From an uncultured Eubacterium sp. (GTDB lineage: Bacteria > Bacillota > Clostridia > Lachnospirales > Lachnospiraceae), in NCBI GenBank assembly GCA_910584245.1, contig CAJTZF010000012.1, positions 1-64,000 of the forward strand: a stretch of 64,000 nt of DNA, read 5' to 3'. The notes under the pieces were generated by a model that was given only the letters and a program-made list of their open reading frames with translations, was not told where the DNA came from and ran no database searches. The position numbers were made by a program, and so were the translations under genes. Below, in pieces: positions 17,328 to 25,363 of this stretch (position 1 is the stretch's first letter; each line of letters starts with the position of its first letter).

Positions 17328-17356
17328 TTGTTTTTTGTCGAAAAAAGTGTTATTAT
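17328..17356 (+). promoter_or_regulatory. rnf operon promoter
   Basis: TTGTTT (17328-17333), 17 bp, TATTAT (17351-17356), about 50 bases upstream of rnfC with AAAGGAGGAGG before its TTG start. Confidence 0.6.
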
Positions 17357-17408
17357 AAGAGCTATCAGTACTAGCTTTAAATTAAAAAAATAAAGGAGGA
17401 GGATTTAC

Positions 17409-18737
17409 TTGGGAAAATCAACCTTTAGAGGGGGAACGCATCCATACGAGGGAAAAGAGCTGAGTATGGATAATCCGATTCAGACAGTGATGCCGAAGGA
17501 AGAATTGGTATTTCCTATGAGTCAGCATATCGGAGCCCCTGCAACACCAACTGTATCCGTCGGAGATACAGTGAAAATGGGACAGATCATCGGTGAGGCA
17601 AGTGGATTTATCTCTGCCAATATTGTGAGTTCGGTTTCCGGAAAGGTGACAAAAATTGAACCCAGGCTTACCGGGTCCGGGGCAAAGGTAAACTGCGTTG
17701 TCATTGAAAACGATGGGGAGTACCAGGGCGTCGATGGATTTGGACAAGAGCGGGATTACACGTCTCTGTCGAAAGACGAGATCCGTCAGATCATTAAGGA
17801 CGCCGGCATTGTCGGAATGGGTGGCGCAGGATTTCCAACGAATGTCAAGGTGACGCCGAAAAATGAGGATGAAATCGAATATGTGATTATCAATGGTGCG
17901 GAGTGCGAGCCATATTTGACATCGGATTACCGTCTCATGATGGAAAAGCCAGAACAGCTTATTACCGGCTTGAAGGTTCTTTTGAGCCTGTTTGACCACG
18001 CCCAGGGTATTATTGCGGTCGAGGACAATAAGCCGGAGGCTATTTCAAGACTTGGGTATCTGACGCAGAATGAAGAAAAGATTTCTGTCAAGGAGCTTAA
18101 GACAAAGTATCCTCAGGGAGCAGAACGTCAGGTGATCTATGTGACGACGGGAAGAAAGATTTATTCGAAAATGCTTCCGGCAGATGCGGGATGTGTTGTG
18201 GACAACGTACAGACGGTGCTGGCAGTTTATGATGCCGTATGCAGAAACATACCGTCAATTAGCCGGGTTATGACGTTGACAGGAGATGCAATGATGCGGC
18301 CTCAAAACTATGAGGTCAAATTCGGCATGAGCCATGCGGAGCTTCTGGAAGAAGCGGGCGGACTTGTCGAAGGGGGAGCAGAAAAATTGATTTCGGGCGG
18401 TCCTATGATGGGAATGGCGATGTATGACTTGAATGTGCCGATTACAAAAACAAGCTCTTCGATATTGGCGATGTCCAAGGATGAAGTGGCCGCCAATGCA
18501 CCGACGAATTGTATCCGCTGCGGACGCTGTGTGTCCGTTTGCCCGAGCCATCTCGTACCACATAAAATGGCGCTGGCGGCCGCCCGGTCTGATCTTGCGG
18601 CATTTGAGAAGTTAAACGGGATGGAATGCTACGAATGTGGAACTTGTACTTATGTCTGTCCGGCGAAACGAAGACTTACGCAGTCGTTTAAACAGGCTAG
18701 GCGGGCAGTGATGGACAATGCCCGTAAAAATAAATAG
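17409..18737 (+). CDS. rnfC: Rnf complex subunit C (ferredoxin:NAD oxidoreductase)
   Basis: A 442-residue peripheral subunit. The N-terminal RnfC barrel (GGTHP, LVFPMSQHIGAPATP), the NADH/FMN-binding Rossmann region (GMGGAGFPTNVK, INGAECEPYLT) and two [4Fe-4S] motifs (CIRCGRCVSVCP and CYECGTCTYVCP, about 375-425) are all present. It passes electrons between NAD and the membrane part of the complex. The TTG start has AAAGGAGGAGG upstream. First gene of rnfCDGEAB. Confidence 0.96.
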   Translation: MGKSTFRGGTHPYEGKELSMDNPIQTVMPKEELVFPMSQHIGAPATPTVSVGDTVKMGQIIGEASGFISANIVSSVSGKVTKIEPRLTGSGAKVNCVVIENDGEYQGVDGFGQERDYTSLSKDEIRQIIKDAGIVGMGGAGFPTNVKVTPKNEDEIEYVIINGAECEPYLTSDYRLMMEKPEQLITGLKVLLSLFDHAQGIIAVEDNKPEAISRLGYLTQNEEKISVKELKTKYPQGAERQVIYVTTGRKIYSKMLPADAGCVVDNVQTVLAVYDAVCRNIPSISRVMTLTGDAMMRPQNYEVKFGMSHAELLEEAGGLVEGGAEKLISGGPMMGMAMYDLNVPITKTSSSILAMSKDEVAANAPTNCIRCGRCVSVCPSHLVPHKMALAAARSDLAAFEKLNGMECYECGTCTYVCPAKRRLTQSFKQARRAVMDNARKNK

Positions 18738-18849
18738 GCAGTCATAGTAAATGGAGGTCTGGACGGGTAAATAGGAATGGTTATTCGTCCAGGGATTTGT
18801 GCAAACGATTCAGAATGAGGAAAGAGTGGGAAAAGTGTTCACTCTGGGG

Positions 18850-18871
18850 GTTTGTGTGCGCACGCACAAAC
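18850..18871 (+). other. Stem-loop in the rnfC-rnfD gap
   Basis: GTTTGTG and CACAAAC (extending inward by T-G and G-C pairs) around CGCA, in the 174-base gap between rnfC and rnfD. A weaker GGACG/CGTCC stem lies at about 18760-18790. No T-run follows, so RNA processing or stability is more likely than termination. Confidence 0.4.
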
Positions 18872-18911
18872 TTCATTATGCACAATAAGGCGTGCGCGAA
18901 TGGAGGAAAAA

Positions 18912-19907
18912 ATGGATAAATTATTGAATGTATCATCATCCCCTCATGTCTGTGACAAATCATCAACGAAGTCTATTATGAGGGATGTTGTTATCGCACT
19001 AATTCCGGCTACGCTTGTTGGTATCGGAAATTTTGGTGTAAGGGCATTGCTGGTTGTTTTGACGACATGCGCCAGCGCGGTATTGGCTGAGTATATCTGG
19101 CAGAGATGCATGAAACAGCCGATTACCACAAGTGATTTTAGCGCCCTTTTGACAGGTCTTTTACTGGCGCTGAACCTTCCGGCTACGCTTCCGTTATGGA
19201 TGTGTGTGCTCGGTGGTGTGTTTGCAGTTATTGTCGTCAAGCAGCTGTTTGGCGGACTTGGCCAGAATTTCATGAATCCGGCGCTTGGGGCAAGATGCTT
19301 TTTAATGTTATCTTTCAGCAGTGCGATGACGAATAGTTTTGCGATTCCAAAAGGAAACGCTGTGTGGGGCGGCTATCAGGCGACGCTGGATGCAGTATCA
19401 AGCGCCACGCCGCTTATGCAGGTGAAGGAAGCAACCTGCCAGGCCGATCTTGGAACGACATTGAAGGATATGTTCCTTGGAACGACGTGGGGGACGATTG
19501 GAGAGACGTCAGCGCTTGCAATACTCATTGGTGGTATTTACCTGATCTTAAAAAAGATTATCGACTGGAAGATTCCAGTGATTTATATTTTAACTTTTGT
19601 AGTATTTAATTTGGTCTATTCTTTTGCGACGGACAGCTATGTTCCCGTATTTTATGAGGTGTGTGGCGGTGGACTGATGCTCGGTGCATTTTTTATGGCG
19701 ACCGATTATGTCACAAGTCCGATTACCAGCCGTGGAAAGGTGCTGTTTGCCATACTGCTTGGTTTGTTGACCGGATTATTCCGTTTCTTTGGAGAGTCGG
19801 CGGAAGGAGTATCCTTTGCCATTATTATCGGAAATCTTTTTGTGCCATTGATTGAGATGGTGACGATTCCGAAGGCATTTGGAAAGGAGGGCAAGGTGAA
19901 TGAGTAG
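18912..19907 (+). CDS. rnfD: Rnf complex subunit D
   Basis: A 331-residue membrane protein of the NQR2/RnfD family with about nine to ten transmembrane segments. The covalent FMN attachment motif is visible as SSATPLMQ with Thr166. Start ATG 18912 follows TGGAGGAAAAA; the longer frame from 18852 would start inside the intergenic hairpin. Forms part of the ion-translocating channel. Overlaps rnfG by eight bases. Confidence 0.95.
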   Translation: MDKLLNVSSSPHVCDKSSTKSIMRDVVIALIPATLVGIGNFGVRALLVVLTTCASAVLAEYIWQRCMKQPITTSDFSALLTGLLLALNLPATLPLWMCVLGGVFAVIVVKQLFGGLGQNFMNPALGARCFLMLSFSSAMTNSFAIPKGNAVWGGYQATLDAVSSATPLMQVKEATCQADLGTTLKDMFLGTTWGTIGETSALAILIGGIYLILKKIIDWKIPVIYILTFVVFNLVYSFATDSYVPVFYEVCGGGLMLGAFFMATDYVTSPITSRGKVLFAILLGLLTGLFRFFGESAEGVSFAIIIGNLFVPLIEMVTIPKAFGKEGKVNE

Positions 19908-20607
19908 TGAAAAGAAAGAACGGTCCTTTGTCATTGATGCGATTATTCTCTGTGTGATTACCCTTGTGCTTGGCTTCATTCTGGCCGAAGTATATTCGAT
20001 TACCAAGCAGCCGATTAAGGAGGCAAATGCCAAGACTGAAAATGAAGCTTGTGAAGCGGTGATTTCGGCGCTGGACGGTGCAGAGGTCGCGGATGCTGGC
20101 GATGACGCTGCCGAGGCGGCAAATGAGTTTATGAAGACACATGTCATCCACAAATCCGTTTCGGAGGGAGAAGTGGAAGAGGAGGCCTCGGATTCTTATT
20201 CCAAACATGTTGTTGTTACGGCGATGAAGAAGCTTCAGGTAGGAGGCTCTGACGCCGGTTATGTGTATATTGCAAGCGCCAAAAAAGGATACGGCGGAAG
20301 TATTTCGTTCGTGCTCGGTGTATGCGACGGTGTGGTGACAGGACTTGAGATTACAAACCAGTCCGAGACGGCTGGCCTCGGAGCAAATTGTGAGAGCGAT
20401 GCGTTTAAATCAAAGTTTGATTTAGATAAGGAGCTCCAGTATCCGTCCAGCGACAGCCTTCCGATGTATTTTAAGCCGGGAACTACCCCGAAGGATGCGC
20501 AGGGGCAGATTGAGGCAATGTCCGGTGCGACGGTTACTTCCCGTGCGATCACAAACGCAGTCAAAGGGATCCTTTTATACGACAAAGAGTTAAGGGGGGG
20601 TAAATGA
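19900..20607 (+). CDS. rnfG: Rnf complex subunit G
   Basis: A 235-residue protein with one N-terminal membrane helix (about 11-33) and an extracytoplasmic FMN-binding domain. The flavinylation motif SGATVTS has the acceptor Thr211. Carries electrons on the outer face between RnfD and RnfE/A. An acidic, alanine-rich stretch (about 47-95) lies between helix and flavin domain. AAGGAGGGCAAGG precedes ATG 19900, inside the end of rnfD. Confidence 0.94.
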   Translation: MSSEKKERSFVIDAIILCVITLVLGFILAEVYSITKQPIKEANAKTENEACEAVISALDGAEVADAGDDAAEAANEFMKTHVIHKSVSEGEVEEEASDSYSKHVVVTAMKKLQVGGSDAGYVYIASAKKGYGGSISFVLGVCDGVVTGLEITNQSETAGLGANCESDAFKSKFDLDKELQYPSSDSLPMYFKPGTTPKDAQGQIEAMSGATVTSRAITNAVKGILLYDKELRGGK

Positions 20608-21326
20608 TGAGTAAGTATATAGAACGTCTTCAAAATGGTATTATTAAAGAAAACCCGACCTTTGTCATGATGCTTGGAATGTGTCCGACACTTGCCGTGA
20701 CGTCAAGCGCCGTCAATGCGATTGGTATGGGATTATCTACAACAGTAGTATTGATTTTGTCCAATATACTGATTTCTGCACTCCGCAATATTATACCGGA
20801 CAGAGTTCGGATTCCGGCATTTATCGTGGTCGTTGCCTCGTTCGTGACGATCGTACAGTTGTTGTTACAGGCATATTTGCCTGCACTGAATAGCGCGCTT
20901 GGTGTATACATACCGTTGATCGTGGTAAACTGTATTATTCTCGGCCGCGCAGAGGCATATGCATCCAAAAACCCGATCGTGTTATCGGCCTTGGATGGAG
21001 TGGGAATGGGACTGGGATTTACCGTAGGTCTTACCTTTATCGGTATCTTCCGTGAAATACTCGGCAGCGGGGCTGTTTTTGGCTTTCAGTTTATACCGGA
21101 TTCATTCCATATCGCTATGTTTGTCATGGCGCCGGGAGCGTTTTTCGTCCTTGCCGGGCTGACAGCGTTACAGAACAAGCTGAAAATGCCTTGTGCAACC
21201 AATACGCCTGAAGCGGAAGAGGCTTCATGTACTGGTAACTGTGCCGCATGTGCCAGCCAGTCAGATACGTGTGGCAAAACTCCTGCGGAGGGAATATCCG
21301 TGAATGGAAAGGAGGATGACAAATGA
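20604..21326 (+). CDS. rnfE: Rnf complex subunit E with Cys-rich C-terminal tail
   Basis: A 240-residue membrane protein of the NqrD/RnfE family with six transmembrane segments (NPTFVMMLGMCPTLAVTSSAVNAIGMG is characteristic; one inner Cys contributes to the intramembrane iron centre). The last ~45 residues extend beyond the membrane domain and hold five cysteines (PCATN, SCTGNCAACASQSDTC), which could bind metal or be redox-active. GGGGGG lies just before the two adjacent ATG codons; either could be used. Start and stop overlap rnfG and rnfA. Confidence 0.93.
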   Translation: MMSKYIERLQNGIIKENPTFVMMLGMCPTLAVTSSAVNAIGMGLSTTVVLILSNILISALRNIIPDRVRIPAFIVVVASFVTIVQLLLQAYLPALNSALGVYIPLIVVNCIILGRAEAYASKNPIVLSALDGVGMGLGFTVGLTFIGIFREILGSGAVFGFQFIPDSFHIAMFVMAPGAFFVLAGLTALQNKLKMPCATNTPEAEEASCTGNCAACASQSDTCGKTPAEGISVNGKEDDK

Positions 21327-21898
21327 GTTTATTTACAATTCTTTTTACGGCTGCCCTGGTCAACAATTTTGTGTTAAGCCAGTTTATGGGTATTTGTCCG
21401 TTCCTCGGCGTGAGCAAGAAGGTAGAGACAGCAGCAGGCATGGGCGGTGCGGTGCTTTTCGTTATTACGATCGCATCCCTTTGCACGAGCCTGTTATACA
21501 ATTATCTGCTTCTTCCATTTGAGCTGGAGTATTTGAATACGATCGTATTCATTCTTGTGATTGCGGCATTGGTACAGTTTGTGGAAATGGTACTCAAGAA
21601 AATGATGCCGGCCCTTTACAAGTCTCTGGGTGTATATCTTCCGCTGATTACGACCAACTGTGCCGTTCTCGGTGTGGCGCTGCTCAGTGTCCAGAATGAG
21701 TACAATGTGCTGGAGAGCGTTATTAACGGTATCGGAGCATCGGTGGGATTTCTTATCGCTATCGTCCTGATGGCGGGCATTCGTGAGAAACTTGAAAACA
21801 GCAATATTCCGGAAGCCTTCAAGGGCACACCGATCGTATTAATTACCGCTGGTCTGATGGCGATCGCATTTTGTGGCTTTGGCGGAGTGGGCTTTTGA
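21323..21898 (+). CDS. rnfA: Rnf complex subunit A
   Basis: A 191-residue membrane protein of the NqrE/RnfA family, six predicted helices, with the conserved NNFVLSQFMGICPFLGVS segment including the cysteine that shares the intramembrane iron-sulfur centre with RnfE, and LPLITTNCAVLGVAL. It overlaps the end of rnfE by four bases. Confidence 0.95.
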   Translation: MSLFTILFTAALVNNFVLSQFMGICPFLGVSKKVETAAGMGGAVLFVITIASLCTSLLYNYLLLPFELEYLNTIVFILVIAALVQFVEMVLKKMMPALYKSLGVYLPLITTNCAVLGVALLSVQNEYNVLESVINGIGASVGFLIAIVLMAGIREKLENSNIPEAFKGTPIVLITAGLMAIAFCGFGGVGF

Positions 21899-21915
21899 TA
21901 AATGGGAGGATTTAT

Positions 21916-22701
21916 ATGAATACTATACTTATATCAGTGGTACTACTAGGAGTGCTTGGTATTGCGATCGGACTCCTGCTGGGTGTGGCTGGAAAGTTCT
22001 TTGCTGTAGAGGTTGACGAGCGCGTCGACCAGGTCCGGGAATGTCTTCCGGGAAATAACTGCGGCGGCTGTGGATTCCCTGGCTGTGATGGACTTGCAGA
22101 GGCCATCGTCTCAGGAAGTGCGGAAGTAAACGGATGTCCTGTCGGCGGGGCGCCCGTTGCGGAAAAGATCGGGGCTATTCTCGGTGTAGAGGCCGGAGCT
22201 GGCGTGAAAATGGTAGCCAGAGTGCGCTGCGCCGGGACATGTGACCAGGCATCGGTCAAATATAATTATGTCGGTACAATGGATTGCCGGCAGGCGGTTA
22301 TGGTGCCGGGACGCGGTGACAAGGCGTGTTCGTATGGGTGTCTTGGACTTGGTTCCTGTGTGTCTGCCTGTCAGTTTGGCGCTCTTTCAATCCAGGATGG
22401 AATTGCCGTGGTGGATAAAGAGAAATGTGTTGCCTGCGGCAAGTGTGTAGAAATTTGTCCCAATCATGTTATTTCGCTTGAACCTTATGAAACGAAATAT
22501 CAGGTTCAGTGTAACTCCAATGACAAGGGCAAGGACGTTATGAGCGTTTGTAAGACGGGATGTATCGGCTGCGGAATTTGTGTGAAGCAGTGTGAGTTTG
22601 GCGCGGTTACGTTGGAAAATAACCTTGCATCAATTGATGCGGAAAAGTGCCAGGGTTGCGGCAAGTGCGCCGAGAAGTGCCCGAAAAAGGTAATTTGTTA
22701 A
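21916..22701 (+). CDS. rnfB: Rnf complex subunit B (polyferredoxin)
   Basis: A 261-residue protein: N-terminal membrane helix, a CxxNNCGGCGFPGC cluster site, then a chain of further cysteine motifs (CxxxC region, CVACGKCVEICP, CIGCGICVKQC, CQGCGKCAEKCP). This multi-cluster form, longer than in Proteobacteria, is usual in Clostridia. It accepts electrons from reduced ferredoxin. ATG 21916 follows GGGAGG; the in-frame start at 21871 lies inside rnfA and is rejected. Last rnf gene, followed by a terminator. Confidence 0.95.
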   Translation: MNTILISVVLLGVLGIAIGLLLGVAGKFFAVEVDERVDQVRECLPGNNCGGCGFPGCDGLAEAIVSGSAEVNGCPVGGAPVAEKIGAILGVEAGAGVKMVARVRCAGTCDQASVKYNYVGTMDCRQAVMVPGRGDKACSYGCLGLGSCVSACQFGALSIQDGIAVVDKEKCVACGKCVEICPNHVISLEPYETKYQVQCNSNDKGKDVMSVCKTGCIGCGICVKQCEFGAVTLENNLASIDAEKCQGCGKCAEKCPKKVIC

Positions 22702-22716
22702 TTCAACTGTGATGTT

Positions 22717-22775
22717 CCGCCAGGCGGGTAAGGGATGAGCGCTTTTGTGCACACATCCGCTTATCCGCCTGACGG
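22717..22775 (+). terminator. Hairpin terminator after the rnf operon
   Basis: A long stem: CCG-C-CAGGCGG and TAAG-GGATG on the left pair with CATCC-G-CTTA and CCGCCTG-A-CGG on the right (a mismatch, a bulge and a G-U pair). The T-run after it is weak (TCTTTC), so efficiency is uncertain. Confidence 0.65.
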
Positions 22776-22811
22776 TCTTTCACCCATTTTGATGAAAGGA
22801 AAGGGATGCCA

Positions 22812-24512
22812 ATGAACAGGAAAGTAATAATCGGATTTATTCTTTTGGTGGTACTGGGGATAATCGGGTCTGCCGGCGTGATCATTTATAAAAAGTTTGC
22901 TCCCAGCTCGATTCAACGACCAATGAGTGAGCAGTATAAGCTGGGTCAGGAGGAGGTTCTTGTCATTTTGAATGGCAGGCCGTTGGAGGAGAAAGGAAGA
23001 CTGATCCAGGATGTCGTCTATGTTCCGGTTTCGTTGGCTTCCGATTCCATGAATGAGCGGATTTACTGGGATGAAAAGGAAAATATATTGTCGCTGGCTA
23101 CTTCTGGCGGCCTTGTTACAGTAAATACAGAGGACAGTATGAGGTATATGCTGGGGAAAGAAAGTACTGCGTCGGAGTATCAGCTATTATATGAGGACGG
23201 AGACAAGGTTTTTGTCGCGATGGATTTTGTGGAAAAATTCTCACGAATCAATTATAAAAGGGAAAAGGACCCGAACCGCATTACCGTGCAGGCGGACTTT
23301 GAGCAGTTAAATACATTTGCCAGTCTGGCTGGCGATATCCGGCTGCGTGTGGGGCCAAACAAAAAGTATGATTACTTGCTGGAGCTGTCAAGTGGGCAGG
23401 AAGTTATGATTGAGACAAATGCCTCCCCGGAAAATGAGTATCAGAAAATTTATACGCTGGATGGGATAGAGGGATATGTGCCGGCTGAGTACCTGACAGA
23501 CAAAAAAGAGAAGGCGTGGGAGACGGACAAGCAGGAGGATGTATTTACCCAGATGAAGGTGGACGGAGGCGTGTGCCTTGGATGGCATCAAATGACGTAT
23601 GAGATGGGAAGTGCGGAACTGGATGCGAAAGTATCGCATGCCAGCAGCCTTAATGTCGTTTCTCCGACCTGGTTTGCGCTCAGTGACAACAAGGGAAATT
23701 TCACTTCGCTTGCCAAGGAGGAATACGTTACAGCGGCCCATGCAAAGGGGTTGAAGGTGTGGGGGCTTATTAACGACTTTAAAAAGGGGCTATCCCTGAA
23801 AAAGCTTCTCGGCCGGACGTCGAGCCGGACGACTCTTATCAATAATTTAGTAACGACGGCGATGCGTTATAAGCTGGACGGTATTAATATTGATTTTGAG
23901 AAGATTACAAAGGACACGGCGCCTGCCTATCTGGAATTTTTGCGGGAGCTTGTTCTTCAGTGCCACGCGAATGGTATTGTTGTCTCTGTCGATGATTATC
24001 TGCCGACCGAGGGCACTGCTTACTATAATTGGGCAGAGCAAGGAAAGATCGCGGATTATGTGATCTTTATGGCATACGATGAGCACTATGCCGGAAGTGA
24101 GAAGTGTGGCTCCGTTTCGTCGCTGCCATTTGTGAACAACGGGGTTGACCTGGGGTTGAAATATGTCCCGGAAGAGCGTACTGTTGTGGCTCTTCCTTTC
24201 TACACAAGGCGCTGGAAAACGAAAAAGAATGATAAAGTCGAAGGCACTCCTGAGGTTTACGGTATGAATTCCGCCGAGGTCATGCTCCAAAACAATGGGG
24301 CGGCCAAGACATGGGATGAATCGACAGGCCAGTACTATTCTGAATTTAAATGGCAAGGATTTGTGTATAAAATATGGCTTGAGGAGGAAACTTCTCTGGA
24401 CAAAAAACTAGAGGCCGTTTATTCCAAGGGGGTTGCCGGTGTGGCGTTCTGGAAACTCGGTTTTGAACGTCCGGTCACATGGACGACAATTAGTAAATAC
24501 GTGAAAAAATAA
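22812..24512 (+). CDS. Membrane-anchored GH18 protein with SH3 domain
   Basis: A 566-residue protein: one N-terminal membrane helix, a copper-amine-oxidase-N-like segment (GRPLEEKGRLIQDVVYVPVSL, to about 160), an SH3b domain (about 172-225), and a glycoside hydrolase 18 domain (about 235-560). The catalytic motif DGINIDFE is complete. Close relatives are the YdhD/SleL-like GH18 proteins of spore-formers, which act on peptidoglycan N-acetylglucosamine linkages, so a spore or wall role fits better than chitin digestion (inference). ATG 22812 fits GGAAAGGG spacing. It lies between the rnf terminator and cwlD. Confidence 0.88.
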   Translation: MNRKVIIGFILLVVLGIIGSAGVIIYKKFAPSSIQRPMSEQYKLGQEEVLVILNGRPLEEKGRLIQDVVYVPVSLASDSMNERIYWDEKENILSLATSGGLVTVNTEDSMRYMLGKESTASEYQLLYEDGDKVFVAMDFVEKFSRINYKREKDPNRITVQADFEQLNTFASLAGDIRLRVGPNKKYDYLLELSSGQEVMIETNASPENEYQKIYTLDGIEGYVPAEYLTDKKEKAWETDKQEDVFTQMKVDGGVCLGWHQMTYEMGSAELDAKVSHASSLNVVSPTWFALSDNKGNFTSLAKEEYVTAAHAKGLKVWGLINDFKKGLSLKKLLGRTSSRTTLINNLVTTAMRYKLDGINIDFEKITKDTAPAYLEFLRELVLQCHANGIVVSVDDYLPTEGTAYYNWAEQGKIADYVIFMAYDEHYAGSEKCGSVSSLPFVNNGVDLGLKYVPEERTVVALPFYTRRWKTKKNDKVEGTPEVYGMNSAEVMLQNNGAAKTWDESTGQYYSEFKWQGFVYKIWLEEETSLDKKLEAVYSKGVAGVAFWKLGFERPVTWTTISKYVKK

Positions 24513-24530
24513 TTTGCATAGACATTTTGT

Positions 24531-24574
24531 CCACTCCGTACATTATAGATAAGAGATGTATGGAGTGGTTTTTT
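24531..24574 (+). terminator. Terminator-like hairpin masking the cwlD ribosome site
   Basis: CCACTCCGTACAT (24531-24543) pairs with ATGTATGGAGTGG (24556-24568, one G-U pair), followed by T6 and ATG 24575. GGAGTGG, the ribosome site, is in the 3' arm. It can terminate the GH18 transcript and hide the amidase ribosome site in read-through RNA. TATAGA in the loop may be a -10; a sigmaE-like ACATTTT/CATTATA pair is possible but weak. Confidence 0.7.
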
Positions 24575-25267
24575 ATGAAAAGGCAGGGAACTTGGAAAAT
24601 ATGGGCGTTTGTATTTGTAATATTTGGGTTTATTGTGGCGGCGACGGTCGAGATCAATGACAGTCCCGTCCTGAATATAACGGGAAAGGGAACGAAAGAG
24701 CTTATCGTAGTGGATGCAGGACATGGAGGTTTTGATCCGGGAAAGGTAGGAACAGCTGGAACACTGGAAAAGGACATAAACCTATTGATTGCCCTGAAGC
24801 TGCAAAAGATATTGGAGGACAGCGGGTACCGCGTCATTATGACGAGGGATACGGATACCGAGCTGTGCGACGCCGGAGCAACGCGGAAAAAGGCCGAGGA
24901 TTTGAAAACCCGGGTTGGTATTATTAATGAAAATAAACCGGCGCTTGCCGTAAGCATTCATCAGAACAGCTATTCGGCGGGGACAAAAGGGGCGCAGGTG
25001 TTTTATTACCAGAATTCCGAGGAGAGCCACAAATTTGCTACGGTGTTGCAAGAGACGGTGAAGGAACAGCTCAAGGACGGAAATCACAGGGTAGAAAAGG
25101 GAAATAACAGTTACTATATGCTAAAAAAGACGGATGGGGTATTCGCCATTATTGAGTGCGGATTTCTTTCCAATCCGCAAGAGGAGGTGCTTTTGAACTC
25201 CGATGATTACCAGCAGAAGATGGCAGAAGCAATTGCGGAGGGGATTGAGGTTTATTTGTACCAGTGA
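24575..25267 (+). CDS. cwlD: N-acetylmuramoyl-L-alanine amidase, CwlD-like
   Basis: A 230-residue protein: N-terminal membrane helix or signal (WKIWAFVFVIFGFIVAATV) then an Amidase_3 domain. The zinc ligands and catalytic Glu are present: His in VDAGHGG, Glu in EKDINL, His in SIHQNS and Glu in IIECGFLSN. Size and layout match CwlD, which removes side peptides from cortex peptidoglycan so that muramic lactam can form. The adjacent GH18 gene and spoIIID upstream support a sporulation role. The longer frame from 24527 begins inside the hairpin and is rejected. Confidence 0.88.
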   Translation: MKRQGTWKIWAFVFVIFGFIVAATVEINDSPVLNITGKGTKELIVVDAGHGGFDPGKVGTAGTLEKDINLLIALKLQKILEDSGYRVIMTRDTDTELCDAGATRKKAEDLKTRVGIINENKPALAVSIHQNSYSAGTKGAQVFYYQNSEESHKFATVLQETVKEQLKDGNHRVEKGNNSYYMLKKTDGVFAIIECGFLSNPQEEVLLNSDDYQQKMAEAIAEGIEVYLYQ

Positions 25268-25363
25268 TGGTTTCTGGATATGGGAGGAAGGAGGAATAAG
25301 TACTTATCGTGAGTTTTTCATTCGATTTTCCGTTTTACGGATAGATAGCATGGCATCCTTCTG

